DNA of 64,000 nt from Glandiceps talaboti (GCF_964340395.1 NC_135556.1:10652001-10716000), one strand, 5' to 3'. Counted from the first letter of the stretch, positions 1 through 13,813 are shown. Made by a program: numbers and translations. The notes: generated by a model from the letters alone, not told the origin.

Positions 1-2421
1 ATATCTACTTGGTGTGTGAATTAGGGGCCTTAGTTGGTGAGAGGTGTGACAAGGTGGTGGGGATAACAGCTCAGTTGGTGAGATATTGAAACAATATCGA
101 GTGAATACTTTCAACAACCAATTCAGATACAGAATATTCTACCTATGTATTCAAAAGAAAACTCGATATAATCCGTCATGTTATATCAGACTCATTATTG
201 AGACAAATTGGTCTTTTGCCTACTGCCATGACAGTTCTGTCGTCGTTAATGTTAGGCCGACCTGCACATCACTGTTTGTCAATAAAATATTCAAATAAAA
301 AAAAAACACTGCCTGACAATTGGTGTCAGATGAAAGCAATTTTTTTACTTGCAATAATTCATAACGTATATTTAACTATCGTATTTCTTATCTCCAATTA
401 GCCCTTCACGGTACACGGAAAATACATATGCAAATTGCGATGCAATAGTTACGCTAAATTAGCATAATCACACATAAACTTTAGAACCACGGCTTTATCA
501 TTCTTAATTAGCATAATCTCACGAGACCGACTGATTTGTCACATGCATCTCAAATTGATCTAGATGCATAATTAACGAAGCAGTTCATTACCATACATGG
601 TCATATGGCGGGAACTTTTCACGTTGTGGAATCGTGCCACTTTTACCCACGACATGCCAAAAAATGTTGCGTTTTTCTCTTATCGTCTGATTTCAGTAAA
701 TTGGGGTCGAGGTCGCTTTGACATAACGGTACGGACAAAAAGTACTACTCATGGAGGATTTGAGAATTTGATAAAAGTTGATACTGTCAATTTAACGATC
801 GCAAATGGGTATTAAGGCACGGTATTTCTACAAAGCTTCACACGCCTGAATTCTACGTATCTTTCAGAGCTGTGCAACTTTTTAAATATGGCTGACAAGA
901 AATTTGTTTTACTACGAGTTTTTGGTTTTGCAATTACATGTAAGCCAACATCACTTTAAAAAATGAAAATTACAGCATCTGGCGCCCAAACTTTGTTAAC
1001 TTTTTAAAAAAAAATTCCATATATCAAAGGATTCCAGAGCCGGTATGATTGTTATCGGTTCCGGCCTGGAATATTTCATAATAAAATTATTATATATTCA
1101 TTTTTATTATGCAAGACTAAGTTTTGATTGTGTCTAATGATTCGTAATGGATAATAATTCGTAAAGATGGAAATATGCGGTCATGAATACGAGCGACATA
1201 TCCCGTTGAGTTGACGGTAACGTACGCATTCTCTTAGAGTAAAGTTGAGAGTGAAACACTCAAAATTGCATTTTTGTGACAATCCTGGCATGTTCTGAAA
1301 AATCATAAACCCACACAGAATTAACATGTTAATCTAGTAATGAGAATACATTCTTAAACCCAACACCTGAATCTTGTGACGAGTCTTTTCTAGTCTGCCG
1401 TTAAAAGAAATATTGTTTACTTTTGTCGATCTTCCAAACGACTCCCAGGGGACATCATTATGGTGATCAGGTGAGATGCGGCATGCATGCATGCATGGCC
1501 AATTGCCAAGACTAGTCATGTCGAAGAAGCTACCAAACGTTCCTTTCACCGGATACAACATTTCAATATTGATTACTTTCATTTCGATCGTTCACATGAG
1601 AAAGACAATGTAAAGTACTACGTACAAACCACCTTACACGATGCACTTTATTTGTGTTTCTTGTAATTTGAGACAAAAGTTTATTTGAGAAAAGTTTTCC
1701 TTTCTTTTCGAAAAATGATTGCATTTATGGAATTTTCTATACATTATATGATTGCCTGAATGCCATATTACAAACCGTTACTTGTAAGATCCGGGTCCTA
1801 ATCACCAACATATTGCTGACTAGCATACGCATAATTGCACATTTCTTCTTTCTTGCACTGTCTATGCTACACATATACGATAAAAAACTTAGAATTGGTT
1901 GCAGGCTTTTTTTCCTTCAGTTTTTTGCTGCATATTCTCTTTTCTGTCAATGAGTTGGCTAGCTTTTCATTCAAAGTAGTATGTTATTGTTTTGTCTTCG
2001 ACACCGTAACTTTGATTTACATGTAAAACTTTCCATCGTCACCGTTACTGTTGTCGTTGCCAAAATCTCAGCACAAAAACGAAATTTGAAGAATCAGAGT
2101 TTTATTTTTGCTCTTGAACTTGAAAACGTATCACTTTATTATTCTAAAAAAAGAAACGAAAATGTTTAGATGTTTTAAAGTTGCAAGTGATAACAGAGAA
2201 TTCAGATGTACATAATCCGTCAGATTTAGGATCGGAAAATCGACTGGTATGTTCGCAGTACAAGCAATCAAAAGAAAAATCGAATACTTTTCTTTTTCGA
2301 AGTAAAATTTATCATTTTATGTTTGTACATTTCTTATCCAAAGTCTTGGTGTCAAATTTATTTTACGATTTGCAATCCGGTGTTTTATTGAGATCACAGG
2401 ATGAGACGCCTTCACTGCCGC

Positions 2422-2581
2422 TATAAAAATGGCGTTTTTCTGCTAACCTAAGACTACAAGTTCTGACGACAAGATCGGCGTAGGACGACACACGGCTTTA
2501 CGGCACTCTCCATAGTATTGTTCGTTTTATCCGAAGAAGTGTAGGCTATGGCTTGCGAGAATGGACAACAACGCCATGTCG
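2422..2581 (+). promoter_or_regulatory. Candidate TATA promoter with short first exon
   Basis: TATAAAAA at 2422-2429 is followed 119 bp later by ATGGCTTGCGAG (2548). That opens eleven codons (MACENGQQRHV) and then meets a donor-like G|GTAGGA at 2581. The spacing fits a core promoter plus leader. I could not find a following exon, so this may be chance. Confidence 0.22.
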
Positions 2582-4495
2582 GTAGGAGATACATAACGCA
2601 TTGCTTATTTACACTTTCTAGACAAGAACGAATCCAATCTCTGTCGGCAATAAGAACTTCGGATAATCAGTGATCAAAGTATATCCAATGTCCAATTTAA
2701 CTTACATTGGTACATTTACTTCCAATAATCTATAAATGTTGCCGAGTAAGAATTGCTCAACGTTTGTTAACTCTAGGCTAAACTTGTTGTATCACGACAG
2801 CTGTAATACTTCGAGCCCGAGCCTGTGTTTGCTTTTAGTTTTATTGTATACCCAGCCTGTACTGATCTCGTACTTTAATAGGGTGGTTATAAACAGACAC
2901 CACCTTTAGCGTTACAAATGGGAAGGCACATCTACATACTTTGTCGAAAACAGAGGAGAAATATTGAATCATTTTCCTTTTATAAAATCGAGAATACAAT
3001 TTATGTGAGCAAAACAGCTTTCTGTTAACGGAAAACGATACAAAATTAGATCTCCGAAATTATTATTGATAAGTGCTTTCTCCCGTTTCGCTCGAGAACG
3101 TTATTCGTCCTGACCACAAACGGAGCACCGTAGCATTTTTTCTTAAGCGGCAATTTCATATTCTCCCACCTGGGCTTTGTGTATTCAGGTAAAACGTAAT
3201 ATATGTGAGTAACTATACAATCAAAATGAAACTTTTTTCACAAAGCTTGCAAATAGCAATGTTTGGTCTATCAATATCGTAATCAATGAAATTTTAAGAG
3301 GTTGCAAATGCGTCTATCTTTTTGGCCTTCTGTGGTAAATATTGACAGTGAAATAATACTAAGGATTCGGAAAGAGTGTTTGACTTTACGTGTAAGTATG
3401 CCCTTTACCAAACGATTCCCATTCAAGTGAATACTTTCAGCCTGTCGCCTTTTGGCCTTTACATCCGAACCGAAACCTTTTCTAGAAAACATCATGAATA
3501 AAGACATACATGAAGTGTTACGATGGTTACAAAGCTTTTGTACAGTACAGTATACTAAAAATCGAGACTGGTTTCGTTTCTGAGTTACTGTACTAGATTA
3601 GAAAACATCATTTGAAGGCCTCCATTTATTAACAAAAGTAACGATAGATCAACGTGTTATATATTTTCAATTTAGCTTTCTCAGCAGGGTCTTACAACCC
3701 TATTCGCGAAGCTCTAGGCCTTACATATCAACGTTTTACTACAGAGCGTATACATCGGAATAGCAAATATTCCAGGCCACATTTTTACAAACATGCTGTA
3801 TTAGTTATAAAAAAAAAAACTTTAAGGGTGCATATGAAGATCGCGAAAGTTTCAGTTTTGGTCAATGGAATCCAACAAATGTTGTTCTAATAACAAAGAC
3901 ATTCTTCAGAGTAGCTTTAGTCTAGTTCCTACATACAGTATCGTTACGATTTATTTAGAACCACAGTTGGCATCCAGACTAGAGCAGCTTAAAATGTATG
4001 CCCTCACTACTAAAGGACATTTCGTGTACTTTCAAATTTGTGTAAAGCACGAGGGCAATGGAGTTGGGATATCGGAGACGAGAATAAAAGCTGAGACTCA
4101 AATCAAGTTTTCGACGTCTAACAATCCGTGAAATGAGCTCAAGATGACTCACAGAATTATGGATTGGTTAGCCTGAAATACATGCTGTTCTGTCTTACAT
4201 TGCATGTACTGTAAGGGTATAGATTGGTAATGCTAGGTTCATGGAGAATCGAATGCTTTGGGTATTTTAGTGTATATATATTAAAAGGTTGTCCCTGGCT
4301 GGCCCGTTTTCAAAAAGCCATTTTCTATGTAACATATGTGCCAATGTGTTGAGGTACTCATATCTTTTACAACACTGCATATAGAAAGGTCGGTTTTGGC
4401 ATTCATGTTGGTCTCTAAACATAACCACATTTCTTTCAACTTAATATATATTGTATCTCGATATGATATTGGTCGGGGCCAAGAATATCTCGTCT

Positions 4496-4581
4496 GGAGG
4501 ATAGCCGTTGGCTTTGAATCACAAAGATAGTATCTTTCGATGTAATGACGTCTTCTGATTCAAATCCAACAGCTAGTCTCC
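4496..4581. repeat. Small fold-back (26-bp arms)
   Basis: Arms 4496-4521 and 4556-4581 (core GTTGG.TTTGAATCA) pair with four mismatches. A related, more diverged pair sits at about 15818-15912 (TTGGATTTGAATCCG / GATTCAAACCCG). Likely a tiny non-autonomous element family. Confidence 0.65.
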
Positions 4582-5454
4582 GAACTAAGAACATGGATAT
4601 TAGACGTTTTTCGATGAATGCGTTAATCGATGCTTGCGTTTGAAATAAAGTAGTTCTTAGAAGAAAAACCACAACGAGATAAGATTCATTTAACCTGGTT
4701 CATAATTAGTGGTGATCGTAGTTTCGATTTCTGATTTCCTAATGTGGGCAGAGACTATTAGAAAACAAACGTCGGTTGATCAACGTTCAACCGATGTAGT
4801 GAAAACTGTGAATGATTTTCTAGTGTTTTCACCGCAACTGTAGACAAGACAAAACCACTGCACTCTAAGGACGAGAGGAGCATATGGAAATAACTTACGC
4901 AGCAAAAAATGTCGCTAATTTTCAAGATGTCGGTAAACGCACGATGTGGGCACATTGTGAAAAGCAGGTTGACTGGAGGAAGTAATTAGTTTTCTTATAA
5001 AGAAAATTTATTGGCTGCGAGTAACACCTACTAGTATTTCTCGAATTCATTTAAGTATTATATAACTCAAAGTGTCTATATTTTTTAAGAGGTGAAATTT
5101 AGTTTGATTGCCAATTATAGACTGCACGCAGGCGGAAGCTCTTTCTGGGTTATGGTGACGTTTTCATTGACGCTGTCGATCTTACAAGTAGTGGCGGACT
5201 GCTGATGTTGTTTCCATACTACAGAGTTCTATGATTTTGTAGTTACAAACCGAACGGTTTTTGTATCTCTCAACACTTCCAATATATGCTATGTAGTAAC
5301 AGGTGTTGTCCATCGGTATAGGAAAGTGAATTTCTAACGTTAAGAGTCTGAAGCGGAGCTTGGTCATGAAACTGCATTCTCGCAAACCAGAGCTGTTATT
5401 TCTTCCGCGACATTGCGAAATAAAATAAACGAAGCGGTGCGTCTTGAACGGTGC

Positions 5455-5462
5455 TATAAAAG
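5455..5462 (+). promoter_or_regulatory. TATA box-like TATAAAAG
   Basis: A perfect TATAAAAG within a locally less AT-rich stretch (GAACGGTGCTATAAAAGAG). No gene can be assigned downstream, so function is unproven. Confidence 0.15.
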
Positions 5463-5854
5463 AGTTTGTCCTCAGTGTACGAAGACATAAAACTGGAAAG
5501 ACGGCTTATTGTTAGACTTGAATCCATGCGGATGGGGATTTTAAATTTTGGTTTCCCATCACAAAACCGCATTGATTCCAGGCCAGCTTATTGTTGCAGT
5601 AGTTTCCGCATTAATGAAATAAAAGTAAAATATTTCATTCACTTCACTTTTTGATACAGCAGCTAAAAACACATTTCAAAGGCGCGATAGGTGTCTGAAA
5701 ACAAACGTAGACAACGTAGTCTTGAATACACACTGTCCTGTTTTCGTGACATTGGCTGTAGAAAAGCTTCGATTCCCGCCCAAAACAACATTTCGACTGA
5801 AACAAACTTCGTGTGCGTGACTGATATCTCCATCATATAAAAATTGCAACTAAA

Positions 5855-6079
5855 ATCTGAAACAAAATGTCGTCTGGCTTCACAAAAATCTTACTAAAAA
5901 TGCTACATTTTATCGACTGGCTGAACTAGAATCTTACTAATAGTATAAAAACTGCTACTTTGTATCGTCTTGCTCAACAAAAACAATCGCCAAAAAGAGA
6001 TATGTGTCAAGCAAGACGATAAAATGTAGCAAACGTCGGTAAGATTTTTATCCGAGCTAGAAGACTCTTTGTTTCAGGT
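5855..6079. mobile_element. Fold-back element family F, copy 1
   Basis: Outer ends CTGAAACAAA...TTTGTTTCAG, with inner inverted blocks AATCTTACTAAAAATGCTAC / GTAGCAAACGTCGGTAAGAT around TTTTATCG. Arms are about 60 bp. It is the simple form of the element that carries the 52-bp array at 30964-32488. Confidence 0.7.
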
Positions 6080-7262
6080 TTCGCGATTTTACTTGTAATG
6101 TCTTTCTTGTTAGAAGATACAGTCGTTGGTTCAATTTGAACAAGTTGAAAGTCTCAGTGTAAAATAAACACTTTGGTGTAGATTTTAGACGCTTATTTAG
6201 ATATGAACAAGACTTTTGCAACCATTGCCATCATGCATGTTTTTTTCTGGCATTTTTCTCAAGATATATTCATATATAATGGAAAATGAATCTTAGTAAA
6301 TTTGGAAATGTGAAGCTAACCACAAACCACATTTTGTTCTGTCTTGATCGGTTCCATGAGGTACGTCGTACATGAAGACAATCGCATGGTTAGGTACACC
6401 TGGACACTCCCCCATGAATAAACACTAATCGGTTGTTGTCGAGTGATTTTCGCTTTTCAGTCATTTCCCGATCGACTGGGATAGTAGCATTGTTGTCGAT
6501 CACAATAGCGATACACATTGATGGAGTATTTAGGAATCATTTTCGACGACAATGTGAACTTCAACTTGGCAATGGAAATCTGATGTGATCTCCGGTAAAA
6601 GTATCGTTCAGTAGTGAACTCCGACTCGTGGTGTGTGTATGTGTGTGTGTCGACTGGCATGGTATAATATATACACAGCAGAGCGTTTGTCCTAGGTTTA
6701 TGGCTTCGTTTTATAACCCTCGTAAAACGAATTTCTGCAATTTATTCCTAGGTAAAGCTCAAAAGCTGCAGTTACAGCGTTTATTCGTAAACTTTGCCAT
6801 CAGGCCTATCACGATTTATTGTGATTATTAAAAATATTGAATTTCTACACCACGTGTGTACAGGAGCTAGGCAGGTGTACTGAAAAATTAGCTGGCATAT
6901 AGACGTGTTCCAAACCAGCTTCATCAAGGTTCCTGTGTCAGCATCTACTTCTTACATCAAGGCCCATGATGGCCGCTTTTGTCTGATGTGGTTTTTAGTG
7001 GCTGCTCGGTTTTCAAGGTTTTGGTAGTGTTCAATTGGAACTCTAATTGGCAATAAAATGTCATAGTCCCACGTAGGTTATCAACAAATGCATGTATTTT
7101 CAGATCTGTACAAAGACAAGGTACATTGTAATATGATTTCTACTGTATTTGTTTTCGTCGTACCACGTTTCTCTCCTCCTATATATTGCAATTTTTTTTA
7201 CCTTTTGAATCTACACGAGAACCACTTTGGCATGCAGACTACGTTTATGCATTAGATTTGTT

Positions 7263-7646
7263 GTTATTCCTAATAAAAAAAATTGCGTGGTGCCGGTTCA
7301 ATTTTAGAATAGGTGGGTTAGGTAGATTTTTCATTTTTATTTTATTATATTTTTTTTCTGTGTGGGTGTCTAGTTCAGGTTTTCCATTGTATACCAAATG
7401 GTCTCTGTGTTGTTTATTTCCGCCTATCAGATGTACAGCCATTACAGATTGGAAGAACAATTTTAAGAGTGTCTTTTTAAGTTGGTGGCAGTTTCCGCAT
7501 CCACTATTTCTCGTGAGACTTCACAATATTCGCGATTTTATTATTTTTTTTCTCAAATACGTAAAAAAAAAAGTTTAGGGTCGGCAGTGAAAAGCTAGGC
7601 GGGGTCGGGTAACCGGAACCAAACAATTATTTTTTGTAGGCCTTAT
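7263..7646 (-). mobile_element. TIR element family A, copy 1
   Basis: About 385 bp, reverse orientation relative to the copies at 18833 and 48164. Imperfect ~30-bp terminal inverted repeats end in GGTTCC; near one end AGAATAGGTGGG, near the other GGGTCGGGTAACCGGAACC. Non-autonomous; an open frame across it is shared with the other copies. Confidence 0.75.
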
Positions 7647-9755
7647 CACGGAGCAGTTAATGTTTTGCTACTTCTGTTGCATTCATCAGCCCATGGAAGA
7701 TCGTACCTCCCCCAATACATACAACCCTCCACCCCCCCCCCACACACACACACACACAAACTCATATGCAGACACACACAACCACCAACCCATCTACATA
7801 ACATTTGAAAGTTATAACGACAAGGATGAAAAAGATATGGACTGTAAAATAAAAATTAATATGATAAAGTAAGCTATCCTTCACTTGCCACTTTCGATAC
7901 AAGTGACAAAGCGTCCTGTCTTCATAACACCACATATTTCCAGGGTGTGTATATCCTAGCATCTAGTTGTGTGGGGGGTTCTGATGGGAGACGACAGTCC
8001 AAATCCCACACGACAAGACACGAGGCTAAGGCATGGTTTATAGTTACTGTAGTTGTCGATAGTCTAGACACAAGTAGTCTAGTTCCTATACAGTATCGTT
8101 ACGACTTACAGCTACACTCACAGTTTAGTTAGAGACCGCGTTGGCCGTCAAAACTAAGACCCCAGTTATGGGAGGGGGGACTTTCGGCTCTCCCCCTTCT
8201 TCCTATCAAAAGGCGAGATCCACAAATCCTCAAACGGTTGGCACCTAGGCTAAGTTGTCGGATAACCTAGTACATATTTTCCCATTCATCTAATAATGTT
8301 AAGTATAATTCAAAAGCAAGTAAAATGTATAACGGATGTTTAACTTTGGTTAGAAGTTGCTCGATAATTTGCAAAAAACTGTTTGTTTTGCCACATATTC
8401 CTTATTTTGAGATTCAAAATATAATGCACTAAGATTTTATGAACAACCGTCACTTTTAGAATACCATACCTTTTTAATTTTAGCCAGTTATGATAGTTAC
8501 TTTTTATGTAAGCAAATTTTCGGAGATATTTTTATTTGTTCGTATGGTGTAAAGAGTTCTTGGTGTGCCCCGTGGTCATATCGCACTCTAGAAAACATTC
8601 TTACATTTATTTCGATATATCAAGTTTTAGCGAATTCGTATCAGGCTGTGGTACAAGAAAACATTGACTCTATGCCTCTGGAATCCTAGTCAGGGGGGCG
8701 GGGGCTATCCGTGGCTTTGAAGATCTTTGAATTCTTCTCCAGAGCGACGAATATCCTATATAGGCTACTGGAATCCATACTCACTCCAGGATCATTTTAC
8801 CCTAAAAGATGTGGCTGTCTGACTTGGTATATATTAAATGGATGTCGTTCACCAGTCTGATAGCCCACATACAGAATTTGGGGTAGGACGATGCACATCT
8901 TGAAATGGTGGTGTTTTGGGCCACTTTGAATCTAAACTTACATTCTAACATCGTAGAACCAGACTGTTGAAAGGTTCTTGAAACATAATACAGTATAGTC
9001 ATTCCTGGAAATCTCAGATAGAATATATAGTAAATGTCAGAACAATGCTATACCTAATATCTGTAATATCAAAGACAGTGGAGAAGAATGCTATAATCGA
9101 AACCTTTCCTCGCTTTTACGAGTTGACTGGTGTTTTTGTATAAGAACAAGTTAACCAAAATACGCCTTTTACGCCCAGACAAAAACACTTTTACAATTTC
9201 AGTTGATGCAGTAATTCTGAGGAAATAAGATAGTAGATAGGGCAGAAAAACAAAGGATGAAAAGGTTTCATTCTCAATAATGTTGTTTAAGACTTCGTCC
9301 AGGTCAGATTTGGGTAAAATTGTCCCACCAAAGCCACTACATTTGTAACCAGGAGGTCCCTGACTATCTAGTAACAACTGCAGACTGTATATATGCTGTG
9401 AAATAAAACTGATGTTGTATATAGTCTGTTATATTCACAGTGGAGGAAATATGCTTTTTAAAAATGACATTGTTTGTCTATTCAGATGTTAACTCTTACT
9501 ATCGCTTCGTTAAAAGAAATGAATTCATCGATATAAAAAAGCCCGAGGTATGATTTCCTGCTCAGAAAAAAATAGTTTTGTTCAGGAAACTACTACCAAA
9601 TGCTTTGCGATGTTATAAACCGACTTCTCCATTCTACATATTCGGTTAGACAGTCTAGAATCCAGTAGTGGGTATTTTGCTCTCTCCATTCCCCTACCTA
9701 CACATGGAATGGATGCTAAGGTATATATATTCGTTATTCTTGCATGTCTGCTAGT

Positions 9756-9905
9756 CTTGTCTTTCTGTTCACATGTCTCAGTCTCTTGGTCGAAATCCGC
9801 CACATCAAATGCTATATTTTGAATATTAATTTCAACAATGCAGTTGTGTTGAAAAGCCGCCCCATCCATTGAATTATAGTCTGACGACAATATAACACCA
9901 AGCAA
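9756..9905 (-). pseudogene. CUB-like protein fragment, degraded or a lone exon
   Basis: The minus-strand reading GVILSSDYNSMDG...QHNC, then IAFDVADFDQETETCEQ, resembles the first half of a CUB domain (SS-x-Y ... C ... V-x-F-x-DFD-x-E ... C). The two cysteines are 22 residues apart where 25-27 is usual, and no second half follows clearly. No flanking splice sites are convincing. It could be a chance match. Confidence 0.18.
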
Positions 9906-12900
9906 TTGTGAATTTCGTCATCGTCACGTCATATATCTGTATATAGATGCAGACGGCATGTCTTTGTGGCGACAATAACGGTTTACCTGGTGACAAAAAA
10001 TGCATGAGTTCGACAGTGACAACCAAGGGCATGGTGGTTTCACAACAAAAGGCGTTGACGTCTTTCATTGCAATCAACCTTACACCACTTTACATATAGA
10101 TTGACTCACAATCATCACTTTTCTTTGCTTACATTGATAGTGAAATTCAACAACCACGTGTCAGATTTATCAACGTCTATCTAATGAATACTTCGGTATT
10201 AGGTGATCCCCATTGACGGAATTATGTACTATATGTTAAAAAAACACGACGTGTGGCACAAACAATTGTTCCTCCCACCCCATCTCAGCTCATATTCTTT
10301 CTCCCCCTCGCAAGAAAGTAAATATATTCCAGTATGTTCATTCTAAAACGAATCTGTAAAAAAAAAAACAGTGGTGTACTTCTTTCGATATTTTATCAGA
10401 TATCTGCAAGAACTCTACAGATGGCGACCACCCTAGGTAATGTTTCCCTAGTCTGGGTGCCAACTGTAGTTTCTATCCGAAGCAGACCATAATATATTAT
10501 TGCTGTCTATCACTTCCGATGACAAATACAGACCTGTTTAATGTATATGTGTATGTATCCCCTTTGGACAACTTTAATACTTCGCTAAAGAATAACCTAA
10601 AATATGTTGGGGAAAAAATAATAAAATGTATATATATAATTGGTAGCTAACAAGAACGCCGTAGAAGACTGAGGGAAATTCATACAGGATATTTCTAAAT
10701 ACCAACACCTGTACGCCATCATTGAACAGAAAATAAACAATTTTGATGTCCAGTCTTTAGCTAATTTTACTTATACACACATTTGCTGTTAATGCAATTT
10801 TTTGAAGGAGAAAAATGCGAAAATTCTACACAAAATTACTGGAAAGGGGCAAATTTCCAAAAACCCGATTTGATTTGATTGCAGCTATTAAAACACAGGC
10901 TCTGAGAGCACGACGACAGGCGTGGTCATAAACGATGCCATGGAAAATAAAAACGAAATAACCTCTCCAAGAACATAAAGCTTTACTTTCTCAATGGTTT
11001 TATTCTCTCTTATTGTTGTAATTAAAGGCTATAAGAGCAAATTAGGGAAAGCCCACTATAACTCTATATATATCACTCTGTGTGTTTTATGGTCTCTCTA
11101 ACGAACAGTGTCGAACGACTGGGAAAATGGCGCTATAAAACATACACCATGTATATATATGCTGACATGTCTGCACACATGGGTGTCTTCGTAATGTACT
11201 TTATCAATACAAGTAAATTTACCTCCTTTGCATCCAAAAAAAGACACAAAAAATCATTTATGTGAATAAGTATTTTTGTCGGTTCTAAAAAAAAAGTGTT
11301 GATAGCAAATTTACTGTTTACTCAAATTTCTCAAATTTTCGCTACTAGCAAGCGGGTCGACCCCACCATATGTAGAAATGGAGACATTTCCATTCACTTT
11401 TTTTTCATACGAATTATTTAGCAAACATCATATAGTATGTTGACAATGCTTCGTTTCAATGAAAGAACAGACGTCTTGCAACAACTCTCTAAGTGCAAAG
11501 GAATGAAATATTTCAGATACCCAGGTGAAATACGAAACAAAGTCGCTATAATTTACAAAATACATTGTAAGTTGACACCGACCATCCTGTTATATTCTTC
11601 TCCTCATTTGATACTTGAAAAAAATGTTTGCAAGTGCACAATGTAACCATATGGTTAGTTGCAAGCAAACAGAAGTCGAAAAGAAATCGCTTATAACTCA
11701 AACCTGAAACATGTGTATTGATGAATAAAAAATGGACATTGCAGAAAACAAGAAAAAGATAAAATTTGATGACAAAATCATGAGTTTAAAATTAAAAACA
11801 CTTACAGTCATCATTTTTTGTTCATAAATAGTCTTGGAAACAAAAATACACACAACATTTCATATACACTAATACCATCTCTTAACAACCCTTTACAGTT
11901 TCCATGCGTGTATTGAAATGTTATACCTTTAAAGAAAAACCTTAATAATCATTTTAGAAAATGCTCTTGATTTGAAGTGCCATACACAAAAGATGGGTAT
12001 GGGAGTATAAGAATATTATAAGAAAGAAGAATAAGAAATACGTGTATACCAACAAAATGTTACCTTTTTGAGAGATTTTGAAGAAGAAGAAGAAAATAAA
12101 TGACGATGGCAAATTCTTCCTGACCTAATGACACTTCATATTCGTTACTAACCAGAACCTGGGTTATAATATATAGAGAAGACCGACAACCTTGTAAAGG
12201 TACGGTAATAAACGTGTACGTTCTCGTCCTAATTACGATAGCTGTACCAAAACAAGTCGTGTCATCAAGCTACCCCGGTAATTGCAACGATGAGTCACAT
12301 CCATGGTCCTTGCCAGGACAGGGTAAAATACCGTTCACGTTTATTGGCACCACGACAGTAACGGAACAGGAAATCGTAGCTCTTTCAAGAGTTAACAATC
12401 AATGAACACAAATCCAATTAACAAACCACACAGATAACAATTGAGAGATTCTGGCTTATCTCAAATTGTTAATTAGAATGTGGAGTTCAGGTTGTTTTCG
12501 CGACATGAAAGTTGTTTTTGGCCTGTGTCTTTCGTGTAGGGTCTATGGTCCAACCTGAATGCATACACTTTACAATATACGAGCGTATGAATAAAACTTG
12601 AATCGAACACAACTTAAACATTGTGAAGATCTATGAATGACATTGACAAGATAGTATGTATAAACCTAACTTTATGATAGGAACCCTTCAAGACGGCTTA
12701 AATTGGATGAAAGCAAGTTAAAAATCTCTGCAGGTACTTAGAAGTAACCGCGATACTAGATACCGATGCCTTCTCACCGAAGAGCAGACTCGGGGAATGC
12801 AGCGACAATGAGCGTGTGTGAGGAAATCCCCGATAACCGAACGTAACCCGTGTAATCTAAATAACCACAGCATCACTGTCTCATTAAACAGATTGGCATT

Positions 12901-13167
12901 GCTTTGCTTTAATACCACTAACAACTAAATATTACCCCTTATTTGGTAGTCGTAATCTCAAATAATTTAGAAACTACAAAGGGTTGTTGTAAAACATCAT
13001 TAGTGTATAAGACCCTACTAAATGGCTACTAAGAGGGTCATATGTCGACGTTTTACACCGGTTTTATGCATGTAGTATTTGACTACCTGATTACTGAACA
13101 TCTATTAACCTATTCCGGACATTATAAAACAATAACTAAGACACGGTAAAATTTAAAAGAAACGTAC

Positions 13168-13627
13168 CTGTTTGAGGGTTTGCCCTGTACGTTGCCGGCC
13201 GCATCCAGTCATACGGGTTCCTCTGCGTTCGGCTCAGCCCACTCATAATAACAGAGGTTGGTGATGATACAACGGGTGGTTCGGAACCGGTCGGAGAAGT
13301 GCTCCCATTGGCAGAACCTGGACCAGTGTTCACGTACTCGGTTACCGTGGTCGAGGTATTCAATTGTCCGGGCACAGCCCCAGTGGTGTAAGCCGGCCAC
13401 TCGGTAGAATGTGAGCTTGGATAAGGAGCTGTCCATGGAGTGGACGGATTCTGTAAGTTCTCCGTATTAACCCCTGTGAATTGAAATTGACTATAATCAG
13501 CGGTTGTGTTACCGTACTGAGTCTGTTGGCCATAGTTGTAAGGGCTGAACTGATGGTAGTTGGCTGTAACGTTGTGTCGATACATGGTGGTAGTTGTCGG
13601 TTCGTTGGGATAGTGGTCGAGATACAT
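13168..13627 (-). CDS. Cdx: Caudal-type (Cdx) homeobox transcription factor, exon 1 (partial gene)
   Basis: Seen: 153 codons plus one base, ATG at 13627-13625 with A at -3, ending at donor ACAG|GTACG (intron starts 13167). The N-terminus opens MYLDHYPNEPTTTTMYRHNV, which follows the MY...MY spacing of vertebrate Cdx proteins. The middle is rich in Y, Q, N, S, T and P, as in Cdx transactivation regions. Near the end sits the hexapeptide-like PYDWMR (family form PYEWMR), used by Hox/ParaHox proteins to contact PBC cofactors. The exon stops in phase 1 after ANPQTG, where Cdx proteins continue G|KTRTKDKYR into the homeodomain. An upstream TTG (13639) is in frame but lacks family support. Known: Cdx proteins are nuclear regulators of posterior axis and gut. 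Missing: I could not find the homeobox exons at lower coordinates, so they are probably outside the window. High confidence from the N-terminus, hexapeptide and intron position combined. Confidence 0.9.
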
Positions 13628-13813
13628 GTTGTGAATCAATCCTACACTGTCAGACCAAGATATCCTACCAGGTATACGTTCGGGTAATAATTCTTCTCAA
13701 GTTTTGACTTTAACGAGCTCTAGTTGTGAGTGATCTATGTTCTCAAACTGAGGCTCACTTATGATATGACATGATTGGCGATTGTTTATTTAAATTTCAG
13801 CAAGGGACCTCCG

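Larger units (their letters stand above)
1..13167. other. Presumed Cdx intron 1 / flank: no confident exon
   Basis: On both strands I see no homeodomain codons (no WFQNRR- or KYRVVYTDHQ-like stretch) and no other recognisable gene. AT-rich, with many short chance reading frames. Named items inside: a TATA/short-exon candidate at 2422-2581, a TATA box at 5455, fold-backs at 4496-4581 and 5855-6079, a family A element at 7263-7646 and a CUB-like fragment near 9750-9905. A 33-bp dispersed block (GTCTAGTTCCTA...CAGTATCGTTACGA) occurs near 3920 and near 8080. Confidence 0.6.

Noticed and set aside
8701-8760. Minus-strand RRSGEEFKD resembling the Cdx homeodomain RLELEKEF
   Set aside because: The neighbouring residues do not match a homeodomain in any frame.
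12214-12405. ORF with a hydrophobic start resembling a small secreted peptide
   Set aside because: No ATG (the frame starts at GTG), no splice context and no cysteine pattern.
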